A stretch of 64,000 nt of DNA, taken from NCBI GenBank assembly GCA_022826745.1, contig JAJDUI010000008.1, forward strand, positions 186,001 through 250,000. Reading direction: 5' to 3'. The stretch is from Thermoanaerobaculia bacterium. GTDB lineage: Bacteria > Acidobacteriota > Thermoanaerobaculia > Multivoradales > Multivoraceae. Of this stretch, positions 9,566-19,900 are shown piece by piece. The first letter of the stretch is position 1. The number at the start of each line of letters is the position of its first letter. Below the pieces are notes generated by a model that searched no databases, was not told where the DNA came from, and saw only the letters and a list, made by a program, of their open reading frames with translations. A program made the position numbers and the translations under genes.

Positions 9566-9934
9566 ATGCTGGGATACTGCACGATCGGCGTGAACGACAT
9601 GGACCGGGCGACGACCTTCTACGATGCCCTGCTCGGCGAGCTGGGCGCGAAGACGATGTTCGATATGGGTCGGATCAAGGGTTACGGCGTCGCCCCCGGA
9701 CAGCCGATGCTCGCCATCTGCATCCCCTACAACGAGGAACCGCAGGTACCAGGGAACGGGAACATGGTGGCGATCGCCGCTGCCTCTGAGGAGCAGGTCA
9801 ACCAGCTCCACGCCAGGGCGCTCGAGCTGGGCGGCACCGACGAGGGCGCGCCCGGAACGCGGGTGGCCACGTTCTACGGCGGCTACGTCCGGGACCTGGA
9901 CGGCAACAAGCTCTGCTTCTTCAAGATGGGCTGA
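9566..9934 (+). CDS. VOC (glyoxalase/bleomycin-resistance fold) family protein
   Basis: A 122-residue single-domain VOC protein. It begins MLGYCTIGVNDMDRATTFYD, the classic first beta-alpha unit, and ends YGGYVRDLDGNKLCFF, the second metal-ligand strand. The ATG at 9566 is preferred over upstream in-frame starts because an AGGGAG ribosome site sits at 9552-9557 and the fold begins there. Members bind a divalent metal and act as isomerases, dioxygenases or resistance proteins; which of these cannot be told. It is transcribed in the same direction as the ABC module but separated by 112 bp, so it is probably independent. Confidence 0.8.
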   Translation: MLGYCTIGVNDMDRATTFYDALLGELGAKTMFDMGRIKGYGVAPGQPMLAICIPYNEEPQVPGNGNMVAIAAASEEQVNQLHARALELGGTDEGAPGTRVATFYGGYVRDLDGNKLCFFKMG

Positions 9935-9944
9935 AGCTAGGACG

Positions 9945-9986
9945 ACCGTCGGGCGATTCGGCTGGCCGCGCGTCGAACCCGACGGT
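9945..9986 (+). terminator. Inverted repeat after the VOC gene, possible terminator
   Basis: Perfect 9-bp arms ACCGTCGGG (9945-9953) and CCCGACGGT (9978-9986) enclose a 24-nt loop and are followed by TGTTCGG. The position just after the VOC stop and before the next promoter suits a terminator. The large loop and short T-run make it weak. Confidence 0.4.
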
Positions 9987-10003
9987 TGTTCGGCGTCGCG
10001 CAG

Positions 10004-10033
10004 TTGATTTTTCGTAGCGACTAAAAATAAGAT
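10004..10033 (+). promoter_or_regulatory. Promoter of the TonB receptor operon with overlapping palindrome
   Basis: TTGATT (10004-10009), an 18-bp spacer and TAAGAT (10028-10033) form a sigma-70-like promoter in a strikingly A+T-rich patch. An imperfect 22-bp palindrome (10007-10028) fills the spacer. Its outer arms are ATTTTT and AAAAAT, and 9 of 11 base pairs match. An operator for a metal- or nutrient-responsive repressor is a reasonable inference for a TonB receptor gene. The cognate regulator is not in the window. Confidence 0.5.
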
Positions 10034-10056
10034 TCGCGGCCATGGAAGGGCCGCGG

Positions 10057-12351
10057 ATGTCCGAGCTTGTGCCGCGCCGCGCTGCCGTCGTGGCGGCCGG
10101 AGCGCTGGTGCTTCTGGCAACCGGGCAGGCGATGGCGGCGGTGTGTCCGACCGACGGCGGAGTTCACGGCACGGTGAGGTCGCTCTCCGGACAGCCCGTA
10201 GCCGGCGCCGCGGTGACCCTGACCACGTCGTCCGCCACGGCGGTGACGTCGGTGGATGGTCGGTACTGCCTCCACCCGGTGGCCGTGGGCGAGCATCGGC
10301 TGGTGGTCTACGCGGAGGGCTACGGGATCGCCGAGCAGGGATTCCGTATCGAGGACCGGGAACCGGTTCAGCTCGACGTGCAGCTTCGCCCCGCCTTCGG
10401 TGCGGAGGTCGTGATCAGCGCGACGCGGACGGAGAAGCGGCTGGCGGAGGTGCCGCTCCAGGTGCAGACGGTGCCGCGCTCGCGAATCGAGAGTGCCGCC
10501 GCGCGCACCCTGGCCGACGCCGTCGAGTGGACCCGCGGCGTGCGCGTGGAGTCGACGTGCCAGACCTGCAACGCCTCGCAGATCCGGCTGCTGGGGCTCG
10601 AGGGGCCGTACTCCCAACTCCTGATCGACGGCCGGCCGGCGCTTTCGTCGCTGGCGATGGTCTACGGCATCGAGCAGTTGCCGGCGCGCCTGATCGACAG
10701 TATCGAGGTGGTCAAGGGCGGCGGTTCGCCGGCCTATGGCGCGGGCGCCGTCGCGGGCGTGATCAACCTGATTCCACACCATCCGGACCACACCCACATC
10801 GAGGCGGACGCCCGCTCGGAGAGGATGGGCGGCGCAGCCGGTACCGCCGAGACGCCGTCATACAGCCTGGTCGCGGACTGGATTCCGGGCGAAGGGACTC
10901 CGGGTTCAGGGCGTGCCGCGACGTTTCATGGGCAGGTCGACCGGGTGGCGCCGGTCGACGTGGACGGCGACGGCTTCAGCGACGTGTCGATCCGCGATCT
11001 CGACGCTGCCGGCGCGCGGTACCACGAGTTCTTCCTTGGTGGCTCGGCGAGGCTCGCGGCCGAGGTCAGCTACATGTCCGAGTTCCGGCGCGGCGGCGAC
11101 CGGTTCCACCTGCCGCCCGAGCAGGCCGACGTCGCCGAGCAGCTGGACTCGAACCGGCGCGGCGGCGCTGTCTCCTGGCTGCACACCGTCTCGCCGCTCT
11201 GGGACTGGCGCGCCACGGTGTCGCATGCCGCCACCGGGCGGGCCAGCTACTACGGCGCGGGCGGTGATCCCGGCGCGTTCGGCGCGACCCGCAACCCGCT
11301 CTGGGTGTTCGACTCCCACGTCAACCGCGGCGGCGACCGGGGAACCGTGAGCTTCGGCGTCCAGGCCGGGCACGATCTGATCGACGACCGGCAACCGGCC
11401 TATGGACGCGTGATCCGGGAGACCTACCGCAGCGTCTCCGGCTTCGTTCAGGACGACCGCCGGATCGGCGATCACGTGACCTTGCTCTACGGGCTGCGGG
11501 CGGACCGGCACAGCGCGGTCGACGGGTCGATCGTGTCGCCGCGGGCGGCACTGATGTGGACGCCCCGAAGCGACCTGACCCTGCGCGTCTCCCACAGCGC
11601 CGGCTTCCTTCCGCCCGCGGTGTTCGACGAGGAGCTTCACATCGCTCTCCTGGGCGGCAGGGCGATGGTCGTGCGCGACGATTCCGGCCTCCGCGAGGAG
11701 GCGTCGGCTTCGCGCATGGCGAGCCTGGAGTGGCGGCCGACGGTGGGCCGGCGCGTGTCGATGGCGTTCGACGCGACCGCCTTCGACACCCGGATCGACG
11801 ACCTGTTTCATCGCCTGGAGGCCGACGATCCGGCGACCCCGGAGTTGGAGTTCGTGCGCACGAACTTCGGCCGCGCGCGCGTGCGCGGCCTGGAGGTCGG
11901 TTGGGGGCTTCGCCGCGGCGGTCTGATGGTGGACGCTGGCTACGCCTGGCAGCGGGCGGAGTTGGGCGAAGCGGAGCCGGACTTCGGCAGCACGAGGATG
12001 TTCCGGACCCCCGGCGAGTACGGCACGGCGAGCGTGCAGTGGCCGCTGCCGCGCGAACTCACGGTCTTCGCCGGGCTCCGGTACACCGGTTCGATGCTGG
12101 CGCCTCACTACGCGGGCTACATCGCCGAGGACCGGCTGGAAGTCACCGCGAGCTTCCTGACCTGGGACCTCGGCCTCTCCCGCCGGTTCGCGCTCGGCGG
12201 CGAGCGCCGGCTCACCGCCACCGTGGCGCTCAGGAACCTGACCGACGAGTACCAGCGCGACCTGGACCGCGGGCCGTTCAGGGATGCGGGTTACGTCTAC
12301 GGACCCCGGTTCCCGCGGAGTCTCGTCGTCGGCCTGAAGGCGGATCTGTAG
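10057..12351 (+). CDS. TonB-dependent outer-membrane receptor with N-terminal CarboxypepD-like domain
   Basis: A 764-residue receptor. A signal peptide (about 1-28) is followed by a carboxypeptidase regulatory-like beta-sandwich (about 33-110), a plug domain and a 22-strand-type barrel ending in a C-terminal aromatic/hydrophobic strand. The plug contains VESTCQTCNASQIRLLGLEG, a form with a Cys-x-x-Cys pair known in one clade of TonB receptors. The ATG at 10057 is chosen over 10042 because GGAAGGG at 10044-10050 is well spaced for it and the signal peptide then starts at once. The stop overlaps the next start by one base (TAGTG), coupling it to a thioredoxin and a TPR protein. It imports a chelated metal, cofactor or oligomer; the ligand is unknown. 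Confidence 0.85.
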   Translation: MSELVPRRAAVVAAGALVLLATGQAMAAVCPTDGGVHGTVRSLSGQPVAGAAVTLTTSSATAVTSVDGRYCLHPVAVGEHRLVVYAEGYGIAEQGFRIEDREPVQLDVQLRPAFGAEVVISATRTEKRLAEVPLQVQTVPRSRIESAAARTLADAVEWTRGVRVESTCQTCNASQIRLLGLEGPYSQLLIDGRPALSSLAMVYGIEQLPARLIDSIEVVKGGGSPAYGAGAVAGVINLIPHHPDHTHIEADARSERMGGAAGTAETPSYSLVADWIPGEGTPGSGRAATFHGQVDRVAPVDVDGDGFSDVSIRDLDAAGARYHEFFLGGSARLAAEVSYMSEFRRGGDRFHLPPEQADVAEQLDSNRRGGAVSWLHTVSPLWDWRATVSHAATGRASYYGAGGDPGAFGATRNPLWVFDSHVNRGGDRGTVSFGVQAGHDLIDDRQPAYGRVIRETYRSVSGFVQDDRRIGDHVTLLYGLRADRHSAVDGSIVSPRAALMWTPRSDLTLRVSHSAGFLPPAVFDEELHIALLGGRAMVVRDDSGLREEASASRMASLEWRPTVGRRVSMAFDATAFDTRIDDLFHRLEADDPATPELEFVRTNFGRARVRGLEVGWGLRRGGLMVDAGYAWQRAELGEAEPDFGSTRMFRTPGEYGTASVQWPLPRELTVFAGLRYTGSMLAPHYAGYIAEDRLEVTASFLTWDLGLSRRFALGGERRLTATVALRNLTDEYQRDLDRGPFRDAGYVYGPRFPRSLVVGLKADL

Positions 12352-12914
12352 TGCGACGGACCGACGTTCTTCGACTGGCGCTTGTCGCAACGCTGGGTGT
12401 GGCATCGGCGATGCCGGTGGCGGCCCTGGACGGTGGAGAGACTCCGGCGAGCGTCGAAGCGGAGGCGCCAGGGGAACTGCGCGGGGCTCGGCTTGCCGAC
12501 TTCTGGTCGGACCTCGAGGCCCGGGATATCGACGGCCGGGCATGGACAGGCGCCGACTTCGAGGATCGGGTCGTTCTGCTCGACTTCTGGGCCACGTGGT
12601 GCGCTCCCTGCCTGGCCGACTTTCCGCATATCGAGCGTGCCCGGACGGCCTGGGCCGACCAGGGACTCGTCATCGTCTCCGTCTCGCTGGACCGCTCCTC
12701 GCGCCGCGACCTGCGGAGTTTCGGCCGGCGGCAGGGCATCACCTGGCCGGTCCTCTTCGACGGACTCGGCGCGGCCGGCGCCGTAGCCGGGCGCTTCCAG
12801 GTGGAGTATCCGCCGCGCTCCCTGCTGTTCGACCGGGAGGGCCGGCTGGTCGCTCTCGATCCTCGTGGAGAGATGCTCGACGCGGCACTGAGGGTCCTTT
12901 TCGCCGCGGAGTGA
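12351..12914 (+). CDS. TlpA/ResA-like exported thioredoxin-fold protein
   Basis: A 187-residue protein that starts at GTG 12351, sharing one base with the receptor stop. The signal peptide covers about residues 1-24 and is followed by a short linker and a thioredoxin fold. The active site is Trp-Cys84-Ala-Pro-Cys87 within LDFWATWCAPC, and the cis-Pro loop is YPPRSLLFD. Periplasmic TlpA-type proteins reduce disulfides, for example during cytochrome c or copper-site maturation. Its coupling to a receptor whose plug carries a Cys-x-x-Cys pair makes a thiol-handling role in the same pathway plausible, but that is inference. Confidence 0.85.
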   Translation: MRRTDVLRLALVATLGVASAMPVAALDGGETPASVEAEAPGELRGARLADFWSDLEARDIDGRAWTGADFEDRVVLLDFWATWCAPCLADFPHIERARTAWADQGLVIVSVSLDRSSRRDLRSFGRRQGITWPVLFDGLGAAGAVAGRFQVEYPPRSLLFDREGRLVALDPRGEMLDAALRVLFAAE

Positions 12915-12932
12915 CTGCTACGCTGACTGCCC

Positions 12933-14369
12933 GTGTCCGGGCCAGCCGCCAAACCCGTCGCAGGCTCCGTGCCCGGCCCCGGCCGCGCGTCGATCCTGCG
13001 GTGCAGCCTCGTGGCCGCCCTTCTGGTGGGCGCCGCCGTGCCGGTCGCACCTGGATGGACCGTTCCTGGTGAGGGTGAATCGGCAGCGCCCGATCCGGTC
13101 GAGTCCCTGGCGCAGGCTCGTGCGGCGGTCGAGCGCGCGCCCTCGGAGTTCGGGCCGGCCCTGGCGCTGGCTCGGGCCTTGCTGACGCTTGGCCGCGCGG
13201 ACGATGCACTGGCGGCGTTCTCCCGGGCGCGGGAGCTCGAGCCGGGTGGTTCGGCAGCCGCCGGTAGCGAAGCGGCCCGCGACATCGCGTCGGCCTACCT
13301 GGCGCCGGCGCTGCTGCTTCGCGACCTGGACCGTACCGGCGAAGCGATCCGGCTGCTGGAGCAGGGTGCGGCACGGCGGCTTGGCGGCGCCGACGTCTAC
13401 GAGCAACTGGCCCTCCTGCGGCTGGCGGACGGGCAGGCGGGGGAGGCGCTGGCGGCCGTCTCGGCGGCCGCGGCCGAGAACGTCACGAGTCCCGGTCTCG
13501 ACCTCGCCCGGGGTTTGGCGCTGGCGCGCGATCCGGGCCGCCGCGTGGAGGCCCTGGGCTACCTGCAGCGAGCTCTCGACGTTGGCGTGGGCGACGCGGT
13601 CGTCGTGCGTCTGGAAGCGGCGGATCTTCTCGTGGCCGAAGCGCGCTACCCGGAAGCGCTCGAACACCTGCGGGTCGCCGGGGAACTGGCGCCGGAGGAA
13701 CCGGAAGTGGTTTACCGGCTCGGGCGGACGCTTGCCGCCGCCGGAGACCGGCAAGCCGCCCAGGCGGCGCTCGACCGCTACCGGTCGCTCGAGGAGGACC
13801 GGGAACGTGCGGCGGAAAGTGAGCGCCTGGCCTCCACGGAGACGGTGTCGGCCCTGTCGGAGGCGCAACGGCTGGCGGCGGCGGGCGACCTCGAAGCCGC
13901 TCTCGAACGTCTGGCGGACCTGCCGGGACGCCTCGACGATCCGCGTGCCGCAGACGTTCACTCCCTGCGGGCCAAGGTGCTGTTCTCCCTGGGTCGGGCC
14001 GCCGATGCGGCGGCCAGTGCTCGTGAGGCGCGGCGGCTTGAACCGAACCGGGTCGAGCACCACTACCTGGAGGGGATGTTCCTGCACACGAGTGGGCGTG
14101 CCGAAGACGCCGCGCCCGCGCTCGAACGGGCCGTGGCGCTCGATCCCGACCTCGGCGAGGCCCACGCCCTTCTCGGCATGATCGCCGCGGAAGCCGGCCG
14201 ACACGCCGAGGCCGCCGAGTGGATGGGGCGGGCGCTCGGCCTCGGGCTCGACGGCAACGCGCCGCTCCGTTTCAACTATGCCCGGGTGCTCGCGGCTCTG
14301 GGGCGCAGCGACGAGGCGAGGGTCCAGATGGAAGCGTACGAGCGCCTGCGAGCAGAGGGGCCGCCGTAG
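12933..14369 (+). CDS. Exported TPR-repeat protein
   Basis: A 478-residue protein rich in Ala/Leu/Arg/Glu helices. After an N-terminal hydrophobic signal or anchor (about 20-45), tetratricopeptide repeats run almost to the end; clear units lie near 60-100, 200-290 and 350-470 (for example ALARALLTLGRADDALAAF). It starts at GTG 12933, 18 bp after the thioredoxin gene, with a TACGCT box 8 nt upstream, so it may be co-transcribed and also have its own start. TPR proteins are protein-interaction scaffolds. A periplasmic partner of the receptor/TlpA pair is the simplest reading. Confidence 0.8.
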   Translation: MSGPAAKPVAGSVPGPGRASILRCSLVAALLVGAAVPVAPGWTVPGEGESAAPDPVESLAQARAAVERAPSEFGPALALARALLTLGRADDALAAFSRARELEPGGSAAAGSEAARDIASAYLAPALLLRDLDRTGEAIRLLEQGAARRLGGADVYEQLALLRLADGQAGEALAAVSAAAAENVTSPGLDLARGLALARDPGRRVEALGYLQRALDVGVGDAVVVRLEAADLLVAEARYPEALEHLRVAGELAPEEPEVVYRLGRTLAAAGDRQAAQAALDRYRSLEEDRERAAESERLASTETVSALSEAQRLAAAGDLEAALERLADLPGRLDDPRAADVHSLRAKVLFSLGRAADAAASAREARRLEPNRVEHHYLEGMFLHTSGRAEDAAPALERAVALDPDLGEAHALLGMIAAEAGRHAEAAEWMGRALGLGLDGNAPLRFNYARVLAALGRSDEARVQMEAYERLRAEGPP

Positions 14370-14381
14370 CGGTTTGCGGCT

Positions 14382-16925
14382 CTACTCGCAGGCGAACGCC
14401 TGGTTGTTGGCGACCGGCTGAAACAGCTCGCCCAGCGGATTCGTGATGACGCGTCGCCGCTGGGTCACCGGGTCGGCGACTTCGAGTTCGACCTCGACGT
14501 CGGTGAGACCGGTGGCGTAGAGCCAGTACCGGTCGTTCAGGACGCAGCCGTCGAGGACCTTCAGCACGATCTCGATGTTCTCCGGGTCGAAGAAGGTGAA
14601 GTAGCCGGTGTCCCCGGTCAGGTGGGTGCCGGTTGCCGGGGCACTGTCCTCGTCCGCGGCTGTGGCGAAGCGGGCCCGGACCCGGAAGCGGCCGTCGTTG
14701 AGGCAGAGCGTGGTCGCGTCCGGAACGCATTCCGCGATCGGCCCGGTCGGAGCGTCCGACTCGTCCTCGACCGTGACCACCATGCGGCGCTCGCCGAGGG
14801 CCGCGCCGCCCAGCGGATCGTGAAGCTCGAGTTCGATCGTCTCCGGTCCCTCGCCGGCGCCGTCCTCGAGCAGCCGGAGCGTGAACGTCCGGCTGGCCGA
14901 ATCGCCGTGAGCCCAGGCGAGTGTGCGGGCGACCGGCTTGTAGTCGGTTCCCGCCGTGGCGGTGCCTCCGGCGGTCCGCACGGAGGCGGCGACCGCCCCG
15001 TCGCTGCCGCCGGCACGGACGACGTTCAGCGTGATCTCGCCGTCCGTTTCCCGGGCGGTCACGGACGGCAGGGAGAAGCCCAGGGCGCCGGGATGCTGCT
15101 CCGGCAGGTCCGAGGCCAGGGAAAGGGCGACGAGTTCGGCGTCGGAGGACCCGGCGCCGACCGCGACGACGACGTACTGGCGGCCGTCCACGGCGAAGCT
15201 CATCGGGGCGCCCGAGGCTGCAGCCGGCAGCGGGATCGTGCGGAGCACGTCGCCGTTCGCCGGGTCGAGGACGGTCAGCGAGGGCCGGGACCGGTTGGCG
15301 TAGAGGAGCAGATCCTGGGTGGCGAGCAGGGACGATGTGCCGGCGTAGCCGTTCGCACCGTCGTTGGCCCGCTGCCAGAGGATCTCGCCGCGGTCGAGGT
15401 CGTAGGCGGCGACGTGCCCCCAGGGCGGCTTCAGCAGGTAGCGGTTGCCGGACGCCCACAGGATGCCCGATTCGTACAGGTAGTAGCCGGAGACGGCGGT
15501 CTGGTAGAGGCGGATCCAGAAGGGAACGACCCCCTGGACCGGGACGTAGAGCCGCGAGCGGGTCGGATCGACCGCGGCGCCGCCCCAGTTCGCGCCGCCG
15601 CCGAGACCCGGGTAGATGACGGCGCCGCGGGTGGACAGGGGCGTGTAGATCGGCCCCCAGTCGAGGTCGGCGAGCACTTCCTCGGCGCCGTCGCCGAGAT
15701 CCTCCCGCGTGATGCCCAGCCGTTCGAAAGGCGGCGGTTTCGTCGGCCGCGGCTGGGTCAGCGCGGTTCGCTCGCCGGGCACGGTCGACTGCGGGACCGG
15801 CACCTCGTGGATCGGCCACACCGGCCTGCCGTTCCGCCGGTCGAACACGAACACCCAGCCCTGCTTGGTGACCTGCGCGACCGCGGGGATCTCACGGCCT
15901 CCGACCGTGATGTCGACCAGGTTGGGCGGCGCCGGGAGGTCGAAGTCCCAGATGTCGTGGTGGACGATCTGGTAGTGCCAGACGCGCCGGCCGGTCCTGG
16001 CGTCGAGGCAGACGATGCTGTTCGCGAACAGGTTGTCGCCCTTGCGGTGGCCGCCGTAGAAGTGGTTCGACGGGGCGCTCACCGGCAGGTAGACATAGCC
16101 GAGTTCCAGGTCGGCGGTCATCGGCGCCCAGACGTTGGCCCCGCCGACCCGTTCGGCGGAGCCGTTCTCCCAGGTCGAGTAGCCGAACTGGCCGGGACGC
16201 GGCACGGTGTGGAAAGTCCAGAGCAGCCGTCCCGTACGGGCGTGGTAGCCGCGGACGTCGCCGGGCGGCCACTCCGGCTGCGGCGCCCAGTCCATGACCG
16301 AGGAGCCGACGACGACCACGTCGCCAACGACGGTCGGCGGCGAGGTGTGGCCGTACTGGTCGGATCTGCCGCTCAGGGAACGGATGCCGGCTGTGAGGTC
16401 CACGGTGCCGCGGTTGCCGAACTCTCGCCGGGGCGTGCCGGTCGCCGGATCGAGCGCGATCAGGCGGGCGTCGCCGGTTGCCAGGTACACCGTCTCCGTC
16501 CCGCCGTCCGTCCACCAGGCGAGCCCGCGGTGGAGGAAGCCGTTGTTCGGAGGGCGTCCCGACTCGTAGCTCCTCGGGTCGTAAAGCCAGATCTGCCGGC
16601 CGGTCGCGGCGTCGATGGCGGCCGCCTGGCTGAATGATGTGCTGGTGTAGAGGACGCCGTTCCTCATCAGCGGGGTGGACTCGAAGGCCACGGGTTCGAG
16701 ACCGGCGTCGGGGTCCGCGATCGCGTTGTCGGGCGACTCCCAGCGCCAGCGGATGGCCAGACCGTCGACGTTGCCACGGTGGATCTGGCCGAGTGGCGCG
16801 TACTTCGTGCCGCCGGCGTCGCCGCCGTACTCCTGCCATTCGCCTCCGATCGCGCCGTGCTGGCCGGCCGCCGGCGCCACCGACGCCGCGGCGAGCAGAA
16901 TGGCGGCGGCCGGCGTGCGGGTCAC
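14382..16925 (-). CDS. PQQ-type beta-propeller dehydrogenase with Calx-beta and Cys-rich C-terminal tail
   Basis: An 847-residue exported protein (signal about 1-21). Residues about 25-600 form an eight-bladed quinoprotein propeller of the glucose/alcohol dehydrogenase type. It opens with EWQEYGGDAGGTKYAPLGQI and has repeated blade motifs such as ARTGRLLWTF. Residues about 625-725 are a Calx-beta domain (GTATAGTDYKP, DGAGEGPETIELEL). The last 121 residues form a separate tail with Cys, LNDGRFRV, DTGYFTFFDPENIEIVLKVLDGC and NNQAFACE, a module I associate with Acidobacteriota exported proteins. The GTG start overlaps the upstream gene by 4 bp (GTGA), so it is the third gene of a coupled operon. 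It probably oxidises an alcohol or sugar in the periplasm. Substrate and PQQ dependence are inferred from the fold only. Confidence 0.82.
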   Translation of the reverse strand: MTRTPAAAILLAAASVAPAAGQHGAIGGEWQEYGGDAGGTKYAPLGQIHRGNVDGLAIRWRWESPDNAIADPDAGLEPVAFESTPLMRNGVLYTSTSFSQAAAIDAATGRQIWLYDPRSYESGRPPNNGFLHRGLAWWTDGGTETVYLATGDARLIALDPATGTPRREFGNRGTVDLTAGIRSLSGRSDQYGHTSPPTVVGDVVVVGSSVMDWAPQPEWPPGDVRGYHARTGRLLWTFHTVPRPGQFGYSTWENGSAERVGGANVWAPMTADLELGYVYLPVSAPSNHFYGGHRKGDNLFANSIVCLDARTGRRVWHYQIVHHDIWDFDLPAPPNLVDITVGGREIPAVAQVTKQGWVFVFDRRNGRPVWPIHEVPVPQSTVPGERTALTQPRPTKPPPFERLGITREDLGDGAEEVLADLDWGPIYTPLSTRGAVIYPGLGGGANWGGAAVDPTRSRLYVPVQGVVPFWIRLYQTAVSGYYLYESGILWASGNRYLLKPPWGHVAAYDLDRGEILWQRANDGANGYAGTSSLLATQDLLLYANRSRPSLTVLDPANGDVLRTIPLPAAASGAPMSFAVDGRQYVVVAVGAGSSDAELVALSLASDLPEQHPGALGFSLPSVTARETDGEITLNVVRAGGSDGAVAASVRTAGGTATAGTDYKPVARTLAWAHGDSASRTFTLRLLEDGAGEGPETIELELHDPLGGAALGERRMVVTVEDESDAPTGPIAECVPDATTLCLNDGRFRVRARFATAADEDSAPATGTHLTGDTGYFTFFDPENIEIVLKVLDGCVLNDRYWLYATGLTDVEVELEVADPVTQRRRVITNPLGELFQPVANNQAFACE

Positions 16926-19900
16926 GGCGGGTGGAGCACGTAGCGGATCAGGTCCTGGACCTCGGACGGCTGGAGGGTGCTGAGCAGGCCGCTCGGCATG
17001 GGCGAAAGAGACGACTCGTCGAGACTCTCGATCTCCTCGCGGGGAATCGTCTCGACGTGGTTCGGGTCCAGGGGGTTCGAGCGGATGCGCACTGCTTCGT
17101 CGTTCGATTCGACCAGCAGACCGGAGTAGAAGCGGCCGTCGCGGGTCTCGACCAGGCTCGTGCGGTAGTCCTCGGCCACCTCGTCGGAGGGCTCCAGGAT
17201 GTGCCGCAGGGTGTCCAGCGCGCCGAGGCGCTCGCCCACGTCGTCGAGGGCCGGGCCGATCTCTCCGCCGGCGCCGGCGAGCTGGTGGCAGGTCGCGCAG
17301 CCGGCCTCGAGGAAGAGCAGGCGGCCGCGCTCGAGTTCCTCGTCGCTTGCCGCCGGCGCGGCGTCCAGGGGAGCGACGTCGGTCTCCAGCATCTCGTACT
17401 TCCAGTCGGCGACGAAGGCGCGCTGTGGAACGTCCGGGGCGAGCCGGGGGGCGGCGTAGCGGGTGACCGCCGCGCCGTCGAGCCGCTTGACCACGCGCAT
17501 CGTGCCCTTCATCAGGATCCAGTGTCCGGGGAAGGTGCAGACGAAGGGATAGAGGCCAGGTTCCTTCGGGGCGTTGAAGCTCAGGACCTCCGTTTCGCCC
17601 GGCTGGACCAGGCCGGTGCGGAAGAGGACCAGGCGCGTCTTCGGGACGTAGCCGGAGGCCTCGGCCCCGGCCGGGTTACGCTCCGCCTCGGCGTCGGCGG
17701 CGCGGCCGACTTCTTCGAGCGCTCCGGGCCTCGTGACGACGACGTTGTGGGGCATCACGTCGATGTTCTCGAAGGTGATCTCGACCGGCCCTCCGGCGCG
17801 CACCGTGAACTCCTCGAGGTCGAACAGCATCTGGTGGGGGACGGGTCGGAGCGTGACGATCGCGGCGCCCAGGTTCACGATCTCTTCCCGGAGATCGCCG
17901 CCGCCCTCGGCGCCGCTGCGATCGATCCGCCGGTCGGCGAGGCGCAGGCCCAGGTCGTGGATGCGCCGGTAGCGCGGCGAAGTCAGTTCGCGGGGCGGTG
18001 CGTCGCGGAGGGCGGCCAGGATCGGACCGGCGAGCGCGTCCTCGTCGCCGCCGGCGGGCCAGGCGTCGGCGGCCTCGGCGGTCAGTTGGCCGAGGCCTTC
18101 GAGCGCCGCCAGCCCGATCGCGGGATCGGAGACGAGGTCGGCCAGTCTCCGGAAACTGCGGCCTGCGTCCCGGGTGATGCCGGCGAGCGTCCGGACCGCC
18201 GCGTCGAGCACGCTCCGGTCGCGCCTCCGGCGATCGTCGAACAGGGATGAGACGTCAGTGTAGGCCTCTGCACGGAGCGCCGGCGGCAGGTGGTCCACGG
18301 CCCGCAGCCAGTCGATCAACTGGTCGTCGGTCCGGCGGCGGGGCAGCACGTTGCCCGGCGCCGGGTCGCCCGTGGCCGCGATCAACGCGGCGATGGCGGC
18401 GCTTCGCGTCCGCTGCCGGGCGCCGTTCCGGGCCAGGGCTTCGAACTCGCTGCGGGCGGCGAGCAGGGAAGCTGCGTCCTGTTCCATCAGGAGCAGGGCG
18501 ATCCGGTCGAAACGTTCCGGGTCGGCGGACCGATCCTGGTCCAGTTCAGCCAGTTCGCCGGCCAGGAGCATGGCCGGCGTTTCCCGGATGAAACGGCTGC
18601 CGCGCTCGCCGCTGGTAAGGCTCGTGAGTGCCTGGCGCTGGCGCTCGACGTCGGCGTCGGCACGGCGGAGCACCGCGCGGTCGACCAGGGAGTGAGCGGG
18701 CAGGCGCTCGAGCTTCCGGGTCGACAGGCGGCTCAGCAGGTAGCCGGCCTCCGACGGCGCCAGGGAATCCAGCAACGGCGGCTCGCGGTCCGACTCGAGC
18801 GCCGGGAGCCAGAAGTCCTCCAGGGTGTCGACCGTCTCGCCGAGGACGTAGTCGAGGTAGTAGTCGGTCTGCTGGTCCAGCGTCTTGAGGGCCGCCAGCG
18901 CCGCCGGCTCCGATTCCAGATAGCTCAGACCGAGCAGGGCTTCCAGGCGGGTCCGCGGGAAGGAATCCTCGGCGCGGGTGGCCAGGATCGACAGGGGATC
19001 GTCCAGTTCACGCCGCCAGAAGCGGGCGACCCGGGTCGCCGCCGCGCGGGCCCGCGGTTCGGGGGAGTCGAGCATGCGGCCGAGCAGCTCCGGTTCGACG
19101 ACGTTCAGGTTCTGGTGGAGCCACAAGGCTTCCAGGCGGTGGTGCTCCAGCTCGGAGACGTTCGCGTCGTCGCCGGCGGCGCGCTGGCGCGCGTCGACAT
19201 CGTCCAGCCACGCCTCGACCGCGGCCAGCACTTCGTCGCGCGGCCGCTCGCGGAGTTCGCGGCGGGCACGGTAGCGGGTGCGGTCCTCGTAGCTCTCCAG
19301 GAGGCGGACGAGCTCCGGTGTCGAGGCGCCGGCGATCCCGGGCGGCTCGAGCAGCGGCCGCGAGCCGTGCCGGACGCGCCAGATCCGGCCGTGGTCGTGG
19401 TCGCGGCGTTCGTCCCGGAGCGAGTACTGCATGTGGCCGATCAGCGGGTTGAACCAGTCGACGACGTAGAGCGAGCCGTCCGGGGCGAACTGCAGGTCGA
19501 CGGGCCGGAAGTTGATGTCGGTCGAGTAGAGGAGAGGCTCGACCTCCTCGGAGGTGAAGCCCGAGTCCTCCTCGATCACCCGGTGCTGCTTGATGCCCTG
19601 GAAGCCGATCGTGTTATTGATCAGGAAGTTGCCCTGCGCCTCGTCCGGGAAGTGGCGGGAACTCACGATCTCGCAGCCGGACGTCGGCCGGACGATCGAC
19701 GTGAACACCTTCATCCGCCGCCGCTTCGTCGGGTAGGGCGCGTTGCCGGTGATCGGGGCGCCGAAGTAGTTCGAGCCGCCGGAGGCGTCGGCGATGAAGT
19801 TCTGCCCCCAGCGGTCGAAGACGTGGCCCCAGGGATTGGCGAACGGGTAGGAGACGAAGACCTCGAGGTGGAAGCGGTTCGGCTTGTAACGGAACACGCC

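Noticed and set aside
14622..16637. 670-codon plus-strand frame opposite the PQQ gene
   Set aside because: Same composition artefact. The minus-strand quinoprotein motifs are clear.
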